Shown: positions 15,921 to 26,203, numbered from the stretch's first letter. The stretch is 64,000 nt of DNA from Marinicauda salina (GCF_003122085.1 NZ_QEXV01000001.1:248001-312000), one strand, 5' to 3'. Notes: generated by a model not told the origin, from the sequence alone. Program-made: numbers and translations.

Positions 15921-16946
15921 CTACGCCTTCAGCCACCCGTTATTGACGCAGGTCTCGGCGATCTGGACGGCGTTGAGCGCCGCGCCCTTGCGGAGATTGT
16001 CCGAGACGATCCACATCGCCAGGCCGTGCTCGACCGTGGGATCGTTGCGGATGCGCGAGACGAAGGTGGCGAACTCGCCCACCGACTCGACCGGCGTGAC
16101 ATAGGCCGGGTCGTCCTCCTCGGCCCGATCGACGACCATCAGGCCCGGCGACTCGCGCAGGAGGTCGCGGGCGTCCTCGGCCGACATCTCGCCGTTCAGC
16201 TCGAGATGGGCGGCCACGCAATGGCCGGCGAAGACGGGCACGCGCACGCAGGTGGCGAAGAGCTTGATCTTCGGGTCGAGGATCTTCTTGGTCTCGACCG
16301 TCATCTTCCACTCTTCCTTCGTGGCGCCGTCCTCCATGAAGGCGTCGATCTTGGGGATGACGTTGAAGGCGATCTGCTTGGACAGGTGCTCGGGCTCGAT
16401 CTCCTCGTTGACGTAGATTCCCTTGGTCTGGTTCCAGAGCTCCTCCATCGCCTCCTGGCCGGCGCCGGAGACCGACTGGTAGGTCGCGCAGCTGGCGCGC
16501 GCGATCCCGACGCGGTCGTGGATCGGCTTGAGCGCGACGACGGTCTGGATGGTCGAGCAGTTGGGATTGGCGACGATCCCGCGCTTCGGGCGGGCCGTCA
16601 GCGCGTCGGCGTTGACCTCGGGCACGACCAGCGGGACGTCGGACTCCATGCGGAAGGCCGAGGAGTTGTCGATCACCAGCGCGCCGGCCTTCGCCGCCTT
16701 GGGCGCGTACTGCCTGGCCGCGTCCGAGCCCGCGCTCATCAGCACCAGGTCGACGCCCGAAAAGTCGAACGTGTCGACGTCCTTCACCTTGAGCGTCTTG
16801 TCGCCGTAGCTCAGCTCGCGGCCGACCGAGCGCCGGGTGGCCAGCGCGATCACCTCGTCGGCGGGAAACAGGCGCTCGGCCAGGATGGTCAGGATCTCGC
16901 GACCGACCAGGCCGGTGGCGCCGAGGACGGCGATTTTGAGGGACAT
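15921..16946 (-). CDS. asd: Aspartate-semialdehyde dehydrogenase
   Basis: A 341-residue enzyme that reduces aspartyl phosphate to aspartate semialdehyde with NADPH, the branch point to lysine/diaminopimelate, threonine and methionine. The N-terminal Rossmann motif is GATGLVG (residues 9-15); the catalytic Cys is in NPNCSTIQ (about 134), and the substrate-binding Arg-x-Pro and catalytic His are in RVPVFAGHC (about 240-248). The ATG follows GGAGG. It lies downstream of mdh on the same strand, but a repeat-filled gap of 121 bp separates them. Confidence 0.95.
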   Translation of the reverse strand: MSLKIAVLGATGLVGREILTILAERLFPADEVIALATRRSVGRELSYGDKTLKVKDVDTFDFSGVDLVLMSAGSDAARQYAPKAAKAGALVIDNSSAFRMESDVPLVVPEVNADALTARPKRGIVANPNCSTIQTVVALKPIHDRVGIARASCATYQSVSGAGQEAMEELWNQTKGIYVNEEIEPEHLSKQIAFNVIPKIDAFMEDGATKEEWKMTVETKKILDPKIKLFATCVRVPVFAGHCVAAHLELNGEMSAEDARDLLRESPGLMVVDRAEEDDPAYVTPVESVGEFATFVSRIRNDPTVEHGLAMWIVSDNLRKGAALNAVQIAETCVNNGWLKA

Positions 16947-16977
16947 TCGGGGCCTCCGGGAGCAGCGCGCCGAGCGG

Positions 16978-17055
16978 CTGTCATCGCCGGACTTGTTCCG
17001 GCGATCCAGCTTCAGGGCGGATTATGGATGGCCGGGACGAGCCCGGCCATGACAG
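16978..17055. repeat. Palindromic repeat family B
   Basis: A 78-bp element that begins CTGTCATCGCCGGAC and ends with the inverted equivalent GGCCATGACAG, with two internal hairpins (CGCCGGA...TCCGGCG and GGCCGGG...CCCGGCC). A second copy is at 19411-19498. Confidence 0.75.
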
Positions 17056-17067
17056 TCAAAGTCGGTC

Positions 17068-18128
<1,061 letters not shown>

Positions 18129-18143
18129 TGCGGCCGCGGCGCG

Positions 18144-19250
18144 TCACGCCGTCTCGTCGTCCTCTTCGCTCTCCGTCCGGCGCTCCGCGGCGAGATAGTC
18201 GTGCGTGCGCATCTCCATCAGCCGCGAGGCGGTGCGCTGGAACTCGAACGCGCCGTCGCCCTCGCGATAGAGGTCGTCGGGTTCGGCGTCGGCGCTCATG
18301 ACGAGCTTGGTCTTCACCTCGTAGAGCGCGTCGATCAGCGTGACGAAGCGCGCGGCCTCGTTGCGCTTCGCCGGGCCCATCACCGGGACGCCGTCGATCA
18401 TGACGGTGTGGAACTCCTTCGCGATCGCGAGATAGTCCGCCGCGCCGAGCGGGCGGGCGCACAATTCCTCGAACGCAAATCGCGCCACGCCGGCGGCCTC
18501 GCGCGGGACCTCGACCTCCCGGCCCTGGACGGCGAGCGTGCAGGCGCGCGGCTGCGCGCCCAGCGTCAGGCGCGCGAAGGCCGCGTCCATCGCCTGCTCC
18601 GTCTCGGCGCCGAGCGGGGCGTAATAGACCGGCGCGGATTCCAGGTTCTCCAGCCGGTAGTCGCGCCCGCAATCGAGCTCCATCACCGCGAGCCTGTCCT
18701 TGATGAGCTCGATGAAGGGCTCGAAGAGCTGGCGGTTGAGGCCGTTCCTGTAGAGATCGTCGGGATGGCGGTTCGAGGTCGCCACCACGACCACGCCCGC
18801 CTCGAAGAGATGCTCGAACAGCCGTCCCAGGATCATCGCGTCGGCGACGTCGGTGACGTGCAGCTCGTCGAAGCAGAGCAGGCGCGTCTGCTTCGCCACG
18901 TCGCCGGCGACGACCGGCAGCGGATCGCGGTCGCGCGTCTCGCGCTGGGCGGCGATGCGTTCGTGCATCTCCAGCATGAACTGGTGGAAGTGGACCCGGC
19001 GCTTCTTCCGGATCGGGGCGGCCTTGAAGAACAGGTCCATCATCAGCGACTTGCCGGTGCCCACCCCGCCCCAGAGATAGAGCCCCTTTGGCGCCGGCCG
19101 CGACCGCCGGAACAGGCCGCCCTCGCCGCCCTTCCAGTCCGCGATCTCGCGGCAGAGCACGGTCAACCGCTCGGCGGCCTCGGCCTGGACCGGGTCGGGC
19201 CTGAGCCGGCCTTCGGCGACGGCGCGGGAAAGGGCTTCGGACGGCGTCAC
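18144..19250 (-). CDS. zapE: Cell division protein ZapE (AFG1-like ATPase)
   Basis: A 368-residue AAA-type ATPase of the ZapE/AFG1 family; the E. coli protein modulates the Z ring, mitochondrial AFG1 acts on respiratory chain proteins. Walker A is GGVGTGKS (about residue 51-58) and Walker B LLCFDELH (about 125). Start assigned to the GTG at 19248-19250, giving family length; AAGGA lies upstream, and a small upstream ORF ends in a four-base GTGA overlap. The gene precedes mdh on the same strand, a conserved alphaproteobacterial neighbourhood. Confidence 0.9.
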   Translation of the reverse strand: MTPSEALSRAVAEGRLRPDPVQAEAAERLTVLCREIADWKGGEGGLFRRSRPAPKGLYLWGGVGTGKSLMMDLFFKAAPIRKKRRVHFHQFMLEMHERIAAQRETRDRDPLPVVAGDVAKQTRLLCFDELHVTDVADAMILGRLFEHLFEAGVVVVATSNRHPDDLYRNGLNRQLFEPFIELIKDRLAVMELDCGRDYRLENLESAPVYYAPLGAETEQAMDAAFARLTLGAQPRACTLAVQGREVEVPREAAGVARFAFEELCARPLGAADYLAIAKEFHTVMIDGVPVMGPAKRNEAARFVTLIDALYEVKTKLVMSADAEPDDLYREGDGAFEFQRTASRLMEMRTHDYLAAERRTESEEDDETA

Positions 19251-19354
19251 GCGCCGGCGTCCTTGAGCCACCAGACGAGCGTCGCCGCGCCGATCAGCGC
19301 GAACGCGATCGCCGCGGCGAGGACGAGCAGGGCGGGGCGTTCGACGCGTCGCAT
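19247..19354 (-). CDS. 35-residue single-pass membrane peptide, coupled to zapE
   Basis: A short ORF starting ATG at 19354: a basic N-terminus (Met-Arg-Arg-Val-Glu-Arg) followed by one hydrophobic segment of about 20 residues and a Trp-Trp-Leu-Lys end. Its TGA overlaps the zapE GTG by four bases, the usual sign of translational coupling. Because it is tiny the call depends on that overlap and the membrane-like sequence; it could also be only a leader. No family recognised. Confidence 0.5.
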   Translation of the reverse strand: MRRVERPALLVLAAAIAFALIGAATLVWWLKDAGA

Positions 19355-19410
19355 GGCGGCTTGATAGCGGGCGCCGGGCGCCGACGCCAAGGGCGGGGTG
19401 ACGATCACCC

Positions 19411-19498
19411 CTGTCATGGCCGGACTCGTTCCGGCCATCCAGGACCCGCCCGCTCAACGCATCGAAGCTGGATCGCCGGGACAAGCCCGGCGATGACG
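19411..19498. repeat. Palindromic repeat family B, second copy
   Basis: Begins CTGTCATGGCCGGAC and ends GGCGATGACG; internal hairpins GGCCGGA...TCCGGCC and CGCCGGG...CCCGGCG. Same architecture as 16978-17055. It opens the gene-free stretch 19355-19721 (367 bases), which holds nothing but repeats of families B, C and D. Confidence 0.75.
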
Positions 19499-19524
19499 CT
19501 GGGAGGAGGACGGCGCGTCTTCCC

Positions 19525-19574
19525 TGGGTTCCCGCCGGAGTTCACCCCCGCGAAGGCGGGGGCGGGAATGACGA
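19525..19574. repeat. Palindromic repeat family C, short variant
   Basis: TTCCCGCC (19529-19536) pairs with GGCGGGAA (19561-19568), with an inner stem CCCCCGC/GCGGGGG; ends in GGGAATGACG as the copy at 15806-15895 does. Part of the repeat cluster in the 19355-19721 gene gap. Confidence 0.6.
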
Positions 19575-19584
19575 ACCACCGCGG

Positions 19585-19712
19585 GGCTCGCCCGATCCCG
19601 TCCTTCGAGACGCCCTGTTCCCTCATGCTGAGGGCGACCCCGGACTTGATCCGGGGGAGCGTCTCGAAGCACGAGGGAACTGGGCTCCTCAGGATGAGGG
19701 GATCGGGCGGGG
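19585..19712. repeat. Palindromic repeat family D, long nested form
   Basis: Nested inverted repeat: outer arms GGGCTCGCCCGATCCC-like (left) and GGGATCGGGCGGGG-like (right), then CCTTCGAGACGC / GCGTCTCGAAGC, CCTCATGCTGAGG, and an inner hairpin CCCCGGAC/ATCCGGGG. Related to 45600-45692 and 30709-30758. Confidence 0.65.
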
Positions 19713-19721
19713 CGAGGCGCT

Positions 19722-20156
19722 CTAAGCCAACGCCCCCAGCACCGTCCGCCACTTGTCCGGCAGCGGCTTTGGGCGGCGCGTCTCGCGATCGACATAGACG
19801 TGAACGAAAAAGCCCTCGGCGATCGCGGCCTCCTCGCCCTCGCGGAAGATCGCGATCTCGTAGCGCACCGAGCTGGTTCCCAGCCGGGCCACGCGCAGAC
19901 CCGCCTCGAGCCGCTCTGGGAACGCGGCGGAGGCGTGATAGCGGCAGCCGGTCTCGACGACGAGGCCGATCGGGTCGCCGTTCTCGATGTCGAGCAAACC
20001 CCGGTCGACCAGCCAGCGGTTCACCGCGGTGTCGAAGAAGGCGTAGAAGCTGACATTGTTGACGTGGCCGTAGACGTCGTTGTCGGCCCAGCGCGTCTCG
20101 ATGGGTTCGAAGGCGCGGAAATCCGCCCGCCGCGCCGGCGCCTCGCGTGAACTCAC
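19722..20156 (-). CDS. Acyl-CoA thioesterase, 4-hydroxybenzoyl-CoA thioesterase family
   Basis: A 144-residue hotdog-fold thioesterase. The signature Arg-Trp-x-Asp-Asn-Asp-Val-Tyr-Gly-His-Val-Asn-Asn (about residues 21-33) carries the catalytic Asp and the GHVNN helix start. It starts with GTG at 20154-20156, overlapping the stop of the alcohol dehydrogenase gene by four bases, so the two are coupled; dehydrogenase first, thioesterase second. Together they could process short-chain acyl or aldehyde intermediates, but the substrate cannot be read from sequence. Confidence 0.88.
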   Translation of the reverse strand: MSSREAPARRADFRAFEPIETRWADNDVYGHVNNVSFYAFFDTAVNRWLVDRGLLDIENGDPIGLVVETGCRYHASAAFPERLEAGLRVARLGTSSVRYEIAIFREGEEAAIAEGFFVHVYVDRETRRPKPLPDKWRTVLGALA

Positions 20157-21295
20157 AGGATCTCCTCGTACATCGCCACGATGTCGTCGTATCCCATCTC
20201 GCGGGGATTGTTGGGCAGGAGCCGGTCGTTGGCGGCGACGTCCTCGGCCATGCGCGGCACGTCGTTGTGGCTGATCCCCAGCTGGGAGAGCCGCCGCTCG
20301 ATCCCGACATCGTCGGCGATCGCCTCCATCTCGTCGATGAGCGCCGTCGAGTTCGGCTTCAGCCCGACATGGCCGGCGATCTCCGCATACAAATCCTCCG
20401 CCGCCGGCGCGTTGAAGCGCAGCACGGGCGGCAGAACGACCGAGTTCGACAGGCCGTGGGGCACGTGGAAGATGCCGCCGAGCGGATAGGCCATGGCGTG
20501 CACACCCCCGACCGGCGAATTGGAGAAGGCCTGTCCGGCGAGCATCGCGCCGAGCAGCATGTCGCCGCGCGCCTCGTGATCATTCCCGTCGGCGCAGGCC
20601 CGCCGGATGGCGGGGTGCAGCTTCTTCATCGCCGCCAGCGCCAGCGCGTCCGAGATCGGATTCTTGAAGCGCTTGCCGGTGAAGGCCTCGATGGCGTGGA
20701 CCATGGCGTCGATCCCCGTGGCCGCGGTCGTCGCCTTCGGCAGGCCGTAGGTCAGCTCCGGGTCGAGCAGCGCCATGTCGGCGTAGAGCGCCGGCGAGGC
20801 GATGCCGCGCTTCGAGGTCTCGCCGGTCGTGAGCACGGCGACCGAGGTCACCTCCGATCCGGTGCCCGCCGTCGTCGGGATCAGGACCAGCGGCAGACGC
20901 GGCCCCGTCGCCCGGTTCATGCCGTACATCTCCGAGAGCGGCTGGTCGCCGCCGAGCAGCAGCGCGACCACCTTGGCGGTGTCCATCGGGCTGCCGCCGC
21001 CGAAACCGATCACCGCCTCGGCGCCGAAGGCGCGGCCCGTCTCGGCGGCCTCGAGCACCATCGCCTCGGGCGGATCGGCGACGACATGTTCGTAGATCTC
21101 GACGGCGAGACCGGCCTCCTCCAGCCCGGCGAGCGCGGCGTCGAGCAGCCCGGCCTTGCGCACGCCCGCGTCGGTGACGAGCAGGACGCGCCTCGCGCCG
21201 CCCAGCGCCGGCGCGGCGCTGTCGGCGAGACGGGACGCCGCGCCCGTCTCGAAGACGATATGGGGAACGGTGCGGAACTCGAAGGCGGCGGTCAT
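20153..21295 (-). CDS. Iron-containing alcohol dehydrogenase
   Basis: A 380-residue group III dehydrogenase. The NAD-binding motif [10 protein letters not shown] is near residue 98; metal ligands are an Asp and His in [12 protein letters not shown] (about 193-200) and two His in the [12 protein letters not shown] and FHVPHGLSN segment (about 265-280). Members oxidise primary alcohols or reduce aldehydes or act on hydroxy-acids. A GGAGG ribosome site precedes the ATG. Coupled to the downstream thioesterase gene. Possible links to mmsA 3 kb away (aldehyde and acyl-CoA metabolism) are speculative. Confidence 0.9.
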   Translation of the reverse strand: MTAAFEFRTVPHIVFETGAASRLADSAAPALGGARRVLLVTDAGVRKAGLLDAALAGLEEAGLAVEIYEHVVADPPEAMVLEAAETGRAFGAEAVIGFGGGSPMDTAKVVALLLGGDQPLSEMYGMNRATGPRLPLVLIPTTAGTGSEVTSVAVLTTGETSKRGIASPALYADMALLDPELTYGLPKATTAATGIDAMVHAIEAFTGKRFKNPISDALALAAMKKLHPAIRRACADGNDHEARGDMLLGAMLAGQAFSNSPVGGVHAMAYPLGGIFHVPHGLSNSVVLPPVLRFNAPAAEDLYAEIAGHVGLKPNSTALIDEMEAIADDVGIERRLSQLGISHNDVPRMAEDVAANDRLLPNNPREMGYDDIVAMYEEIL

Positions 21296-21388
21296 GGACG
21301 ATCCTCCGGCGGGAACGGACGCCGGAGCCTAATCCGACCGGAGCGCGGCGCGCCAGAGGCGCGCCGGCTCCACGGTCTCATTCGTCGC

Positions 21389-23488
21389 TCACATCGGCAG
21401 CAGGTCGTAGCGCGCCGCGAACGCGAACAGCGCCATCGCCGCCGCCGAGGTCATGACGAGCCCGATCAGCGAGCCGAAGCGCACCGGGCCGTCGCTCATC
21501 CGCCGACGGATGAGCGCGATCAGCGCCAGCAGGCCGAACGCGCCCGCGGCGACGGCGAGCCAGGACGCGATCCCGCCGACAGGCGCGAGCCCGGCGATCA
21601 GCGCGAACATCGAGATCTCCTGCGCCGCCCAGCCGGCGTAGCCGGCGAGACCCGCGAAGCCGAGCCCGCTCGCCGCAGCGAGAAACGCGAAAAGGCGTGC
21701 GCCGCCGATATCGGCCTTGAGCTCGCTCGCCGACTGGCGGTCGACCAGGCGTGCGCCGGCGCCGAAGACGATCAGGAGAAAGCTGACGAGCAGCACCAGG
21801 ATCGACGCCCCCGCCCAGATTCCGGGCGCGGCGAGCCGCTTCGGATCGATCGCAGCGGCGGCCGCCAGACGGGCCGGCGCCTCGGTGGCGAACAGGTCGA
21901 GATAGACCGGCCGGTCCACCCCCTCCTCCAGGCAGGTCGCGTCGAGCGCGGCCGGATCGGGGTCGTCGAAGAAGGCGTTGAGCACCGGTCCCGCGCAATC
22001 GCTCATCGAGCGCGTCGGCCCGTGGCCGGCGTAGGGAACCTCGATATAGCGGCCGTTCGAAAAGCCCGGCGCGACGCGGCGCGCCAGCGGGGGCGGCGTG
22101 ACCGGATCCCAAGCGCCGTTCACGATCAGCGTCGGGATGTCCGTCTCGACGAGCTGGTAGTCGGCCCGGTCGCGCGGGGCGAGCCCGGCCTCGACGCACA
22201 TCTCGGCGACATAGCGCTGGCCCTCAGGCGTGAAGAAGATGTCCCGGAAGCGGGGATTCTCCGCAAGATCGCTCTCGACGATCTCGCCGGCGGCTGCGAC
22301 ATAGCCGTCATTGCAGCGGATGGCGCTGGCCATGCCCATGCTCAGGCTCATGCCCGCGGGCGCGCCGCCGCCGCCATTGGCGACGAGATCGTAGATCGGC
22401 GCGTCGGGATCGCCCGCCGACCGGATCAATGCATCCATGACCGCCGGGATCGCGGGATGCTCGTCCTGCTCGTACATCATGCCGAAGGGCGCGAAGGCGA
22501 GAATCTCCGCGCCGACGCGCACCTCGCCGTCGGGGAAGAGCTCGGTGTCCTCGACCTCGACGACGACCGGGTTTTCCTTCGCCTCGACCAGCGCGGCGTC
22601 GAAGCGCGCCTCGAGATCGCGGCAGACCTCGGCGTCCTCGCAGGTCGAGAAGATGTTGTCGGCGACGCGATTGGCCCAGCGGCCGATGCGCATGAGATCG
22701 ACCAGGTCGTTGGGCACGATGGCGTCGATCACGAGCGCGCTGATGCCCTCGGGGTCCTCGCGCACGAGCATCTGGCCGAGATGGGAGCCGTAGGAGATGC
22801 CCCAGACGTTCCAGGACTCGAAGCCCAGCGCCCGGCGCAGCGCGCGCACGTCGCGCGCGTTCTCGACCGTGTTGTATCCGGTGAGATCGACGCCGGCCGC
22901 CGCGGCGGCCTCGAAGCAATTGCGGGTGATCTCGGCGGCGTTGCGCTGGGCCTCCTCGATGCCCGCAGCGGTCGCCAGCGCTCGCTCGGTCTGGCCGTAG
23001 TGCGGGCAGAAATCGCCGCTCGCGCCGATGCCGCGCTGCTCGAGAATGTAGAGATCGCGCTGCTCCAGCACGGCGTGCTCGCGCAGCCGGTCGACATAGC
23101 CGCCCACGCCGACGCCGGGTCCGCCGGTGAGATAGATGACCGGATCCTCGCGGTAATCCTCGTCCTCGCCGGTCGCGGCGATCTTGACGTAGTGCAGCCG
23201 GATCATGCGGCTGTCGGGGTCTTCGCGGTTCTCGGGGACCGAGATGAATCCGCAGGCGATGTCGCCGGGCTCGTAATCGATCTCGCTCTTGAAGGGGCAG
23301 ACGAAATCGACCGGCTCGGGAACCGGCCAGTCGAGCGCGGTCGGCGCGGAGTCGGCGCCCGCCTCCGGCGCGTCGGCTGCGGGCTCCACCGCCTCGGCCG
23401 GCGCCTCGGCTTCCCCGGCGTCCTGCGCCATCGCCGCGCCGAGACCGGCGCACGCGGCGAGACCCGCCGCCATCATCATCCTGAACAT
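21389..23488 (-). CDS. Secreted alpha/beta hydrolase (TAP-like) with C-terminal membrane domain
   Basis: A 699-residue protein: signal peptide (about 1-22), an Ala/Glu-rich linker, an alpha/beta hydrolase domain of the proline iminopeptidase/tripeptidyl aminopeptidase type, and about four or five hydrophobic helices in the last 150 residues. The nucleophile elbow is GISYGS (about 230), the acid Asp in NGAWDPVTPP and the His in PYAGHGPTR (about 490). Start at 23488 follows GGGGAGGGG; a start ten residues earlier is possible. Catalytic part likely faces the periplasm and is tethered by the C-terminal helices. Peptidase activity is inferred from family. Confidence 0.85.
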   Translation of the reverse strand: MFRMMMAAGLAACAGLGAAMAQDAGEAEAPAEAVEPAADAPEAGADSAPTALDWPVPEPVDFVCPFKSEIDYEPGDIACGFISVPENREDPDSRMIRLHYVKIAATGEDEDYREDPVIYLTGGPGVGVGGYVDRLREHAVLEQRDLYILEQRGIGASGDFCPHYGQTERALATAAGIEEAQRNAAEITRNCFEAAAAAGVDLTGYNTVENARDVRALRRALGFESWNVWGISYGSHLGQMLVREDPEGISALVIDAIVPNDLVDLMRIGRWANRVADNIFSTCEDAEVCRDLEARFDAALVEAKENPVVVEVEDTELFPDGEVRVGAEILAFAPFGMMYEQDEHPAIPAVMDALIRSAGDPDAPIYDLVANGGGGAPAGMSLSMGMASAIRCNDGYVAAAGEIVESDLAENPRFRDIFFTPEGQRYVAEMCVEAGLAPRDRADYQLVETDIPTLIVNGAWDPVTPPPLARRVAPGFSNGRYIEVPYAGHGPTRSMSDCAGPVLNAFFDDPDPAALDATCLEEGVDRPVYLDLFATEAPARLAAAAAIDPKRLAAPGIWAGASILVLLVSFLLIVFGAGARLVDRQSASELKADIGGARLFAFLAAASGLGFAGLAGYAGWAAQEISMFALIAGLAPVGGIASWLAVAAGAFGLLALIALIRRRMSDGPVRFGSLIGLVMTSAAAMALFAFAARYDLLPM

Positions 23489-23631
23489 GGTTCCCCTCCC
23501 CGTCGCGCGGGCCGCCAACCGCGGCCGCGCCCGCCTGCAACGTGCCGCGGCGGGCGTGCAGGCGCAAGGCGGAGCGGAGACGCTTGCTACCGGCGCCCCG
23601 ATCCGGAGATGCTCCCGCCGGGGGGGAAGCG

Positions 23632-24258
23632 ATGCGGATACTCGCGCTCTGCGGCGTCCTGTCGGCGGCGTGCTTCATCGCCGCCGACGCGCTCGGAATC
23701 GCCCTGCGGCCGGATTACTCGCCCGTGAGCCAGGCGATCAGCGAGCTGCTCGAGCGCGGCGCGCCGAACAAGGCCCTGCTCGACGGCCTCATTCTCGGCT
23801 TCCACGGCCTGGTCGTCCCGTTCGCCTGGGCGCTGCAGCGCGGCCTGCCGCGTGGGCCGGGCGGCCCGACCGGGCCGGCGCTGCTGGCGGCGGCGGGCGC
23901 GACGGGCGTCGTGCTGACGCTTTTCTTCCCCTGCGATCCGGGGTGCGCGCCGCCGGTCACCTGGCGCGGGCTCGCCCATATCCTGATCGCGATCCCGATG
24001 GGCTTCGCCGTGCTGTTCGGCCTGCTCGCCATCGGTATCCGGCTGAGGACCGCGCCGGGATGGCGCGCTCACGCCGCCTACACCGCGGCGAGCTTCGCCG
24101 TCGGCGTCGCGCTCGCCGTCGTCACGGTGGCGATGGCCGAGACGCGCTGGGTCGGCGCGCTCGAGCGCGCGCTGACCCTGTCCTATCTCCAATGGTATGT
24201 CGTCACCGGCGCGCGATTGGCGCTGCGGCCGCCGCCCCCTACTGCATTGTCGGGATGA
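23632..24258 (+). CDS. DUF998 family membrane protein
   Basis: A 208-residue protein with six hydrophobic segments. The loop after helix 1 reads Pro-Asp-Tyr-Ser-Pro-Val-Ser-Gln-Ala-Ile-Ser-Glu-Leu, the recognisable DUF998 signature, and a further loop has Cys-Asp-Pro-Gly-Cys. The start at 23632 follows a GGGGGGGGA site. Function unknown. Its 3' end overlaps the convergent mmsA gene by 20 bases. Confidence 0.8.
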   Translation: MRILALCGVLSAACFIAADALGIALRPDYSPVSQAISELLERGAPNKALLDGLILGFHGLVVPFAWALQRGLPRGPGGPTGPALLAAAGATGVVLTLFFPCDPGCAPPVTWRGLAHILIAIPMGFAVLFGLLAIGIRLRTAPGWRAHAAYTAASFAVGVALAVVTVAMAETRWVGALERALTLSYLQWYVVTGARLALRPPPPTALSG

Positions 24259-25738
24259 CGAAGGCCTGGTCGTCGACCTTGCCGGATGGCCAGCGCTGGG
24301 TGACCGTCTTGATCTTGGTGAAGAACTTCACCCCTTCGGGCCCGTGCTGATTGGTGTCGCCGAAGGCCGAACGCTTCCAGCCGCCGAAGGTGTGATAGGC
24401 CACCGGCACCGGGATCGGCACGTTGATCCCGACCATGCCGACATTGACCTTCGAGGCGAACTCGCGCGCGGCGAGACCGTTGCGGGTGAAGATCGCCACG
24501 CCGTTGCCGTACTGGTGCTCGCTGGGCAGGCGGGCGGCCTCCTCGAGATCCTTCGCCCGGACGATCTGCAGGACCGGGCCGAAGATCTCCTCGTTATAGG
24601 TCTTCATGTCGGGCGTGACCTTGTCGAACAGGCTCGGCCCGATGAAGAAGCCGTTCTCGTGGCCCTGCAGGGTGAAGCCGCGCCCGTCGACGACGAGCTC
24701 GGCGCCCTCGTCGACGCCCATCTGGATGTAGTTCTCGACGCGCTCCCTGTGGGCGGCCGAAACCACCGGGCCGTAGGCGGCGTCGGGATCGGTCGAGGCG
24801 CCGGGCTGGAGCTTCTCGATCTCGGGCAGGAGCTTGTCGATCAGGCGGTCGGCGGTGTCGTCGCCCACCGGCACCGCGACCGGCAGCGCCATGCAGCGCT
24901 CGCCCGCCGAGCCGTAGGCCGAGCCGACGAGATCGTTGACGACCTGGTCCATGTCGGCGTCGGGCAGGATGATGCCGTGGTTCTTCGCCCCGCCCATGGC
25001 CTGGACGCGCTTTCCGTGCGCGGTCCCGGTCGAGTAGACGTGCTGGGCGACGTCGGACGAGCCCACGAAGCTAACCGCCTTGATGTCGGGATGGGTGAGG
25101 ATGGCGTCGACGGCCTCCTTGTCGCCGTGAACGACATTGAGCACGCCGTCGGGCAGGCCGGCCTCCTTCATCAGCTCGGCCAGGCGGACCGGCACGCTCG
25201 GGTCCTTCTCCGAGGGCTTGAGGATGAAGGAATTGCCGCAGGCGATCGCCACGCCGAACATCCACATCGGGATCATGGCGGGGAAGTTGAACGGCGTGAT
25301 GCCGGCGACGACGCCGAGCGGCTGACGCATCGAGTAGACGTCGATGCCCGGCCCGGCGCCCTCGGTGTAGTCGCCCTTCAGGAGATGCGGGATCCCGCAG
25401 GCGAACTCGATCACCTCGAGGCCGCGCTGGACGTCGCCCCTGGCGTCGGCGATCACCTTGCCGTGCTCGGACGAGAGCAGCCAGGCGAGCTCGTCCATGT
25501 GCTCTTCCAGCAGCGCCTTGAATTTGTACATCACGCGGGCGCGGCGCTGCGGATTGACCGCCGCCCACTCCGGCTGGGCGGCCTTGGCGATCTCGACGGC
25601 CCTGGAGAGTTCGTCGCTCGTGGCGAGCTGGACGCGCGCCTGCACCTCGCCGGCGTTGGGGTCGAACACGTCGCCGAAACGCCCGGAGCTTCCCTTGAAG
25701 GTTTCGCCGTTCACGAAGTGATGGATCTCGCGGGTCAT
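24239..25738 (-). CDS. mmsA: Methylmalonate-semialdehyde dehydrogenase (CoA-acylating)
   Basis: A 499-residue aldehyde dehydrogenase that converts methylmalonate semialdehyde (valine catabolism) or malonate semialdehyde to propionyl-CoA or acetyl-CoA, releasing CO2. The family signature Phe-Ile-Leu-Lys-Pro-Ser-Glu-Lys-Asp-Pro is near residue 176, and the catalytic Cys is in GSAGERCMALP (about 285). The ATG follows AGGAGGAG. It is an isolated gene here: no other valine-pathway gene is adjacent. Confidence 0.94.
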   Translation of the reverse strand: MTREIHHFVNGETFKGSSGRFGDVFDPNAGEVQARVQLATSDELSRAVEIAKAAQPEWAAVNPQRRARVMYKFKALLEEHMDELAWLLSSEHGKVIADARGDVQRGLEVIEFACGIPHLLKGDYTEGAGPGIDVYSMRQPLGVVAGITPFNFPAMIPMWMFGVAIACGNSFILKPSEKDPSVPVRLAELMKEAGLPDGVLNVVHGDKEAVDAILTHPDIKAVSFVGSSDVAQHVYSTGTAHGKRVQAMGGAKNHGIILPDADMDQVVNDLVGSAYGSAGERCMALPVAVPVGDDTADRLIDKLLPEIEKLQPGASTDPDAAYGPVVSAAHRERVENYIQMGVDEGAELVVDGRGFTLQGHENGFFIGPSLFDKVTPDMKTYNEEIFGPVLQIVRAKDLEEAARLPSEHQYGNGVAIFTRNGLAAREFASKVNVGMVGINVPIPVPVAYHTFGGWKRSAFGDTNQHGPEGVKFFTKIKTVTQRWPSGKVDDQAFVIPTMQ

Positions 25739-25840
25739 GGGGTCTCCTCCTCGGGCGGGCGCGCGCGGACGCGGCGGCCTTGTCTTTGTGAAGTCGCCGG
25801 AGGGATAGCGCCGCGGAGGGGGCGTGTCGAGGCGGGGCGT

Positions 25841-26203
25841 CTACCCGACGCGGCGCAGCACGATCTCGCGCTCCTCGGCGTCGGGGCCGCGCCAGACATC
25901 GTCCTCGCGCAGCCCCGCCCAGAGCAGGGTCCCGGCCTGGTCGAAAAGCGCCAGCGCCGCGCCGCGCTCGTCCTCCTCCAGCCGCCAGATCGCGGCGCCT
26001 TCGATCGCGAGCGGGCAGCCCGGCGCGGTCAGCGCCAGCCCCGTGACCGCGTCGGGTTCGAGCCGGGAATCGGCGGGCCGCGTGGCGGGATCGGCGAGGA
26101 TCACGCGACAGGTTCCGCCGTCGCCCTCGGCGGCGTAGGCGCCGGGCAGGTCGTCGAGCGTGGACAGGGCGAGAGCGGCGAAGGCGAGCGCGGAAATGAT
26201 CAT
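25841..26203 (-). CDS. Secreted Inh-like protein (AprI/Inh protease inhibitor family)
   Basis: A 120-residue protein with a signal peptide (about 1-20) and an eight-strand-like mature domain with two Cys (about residues 32 and 63) separated as in Inh inhibitors, and the pattern Leu-x-Leu-Phe-Asp-x-x-Gly-x-Leu-Leu-Trp. Members bind periplasmic or secreted metalloproteases, or are related lipocalin-like proteins of outer membranes. No serralysin-like protease is in the window. Family call is by pattern and is moderate. Confidence 0.65.
   Translation of the reverse strand: MIISALAFAALALSTLDDLPGAYAAEGDGGTCRVILADPATRPADSRLEPDAVTGLALTAPGCPLAIEGAAIWRLEEDERGAALALFDQAGTLLWAGLREDDVWRGPDAEEREIVLRRVG

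Noticed and set aside
20147-23728. A very long + strand frame opposite the Fe-dehydrogenase and the hydrolase
   Set aside because: Antisense to two well-supported genes; no domain or signal features in the + strand translation.
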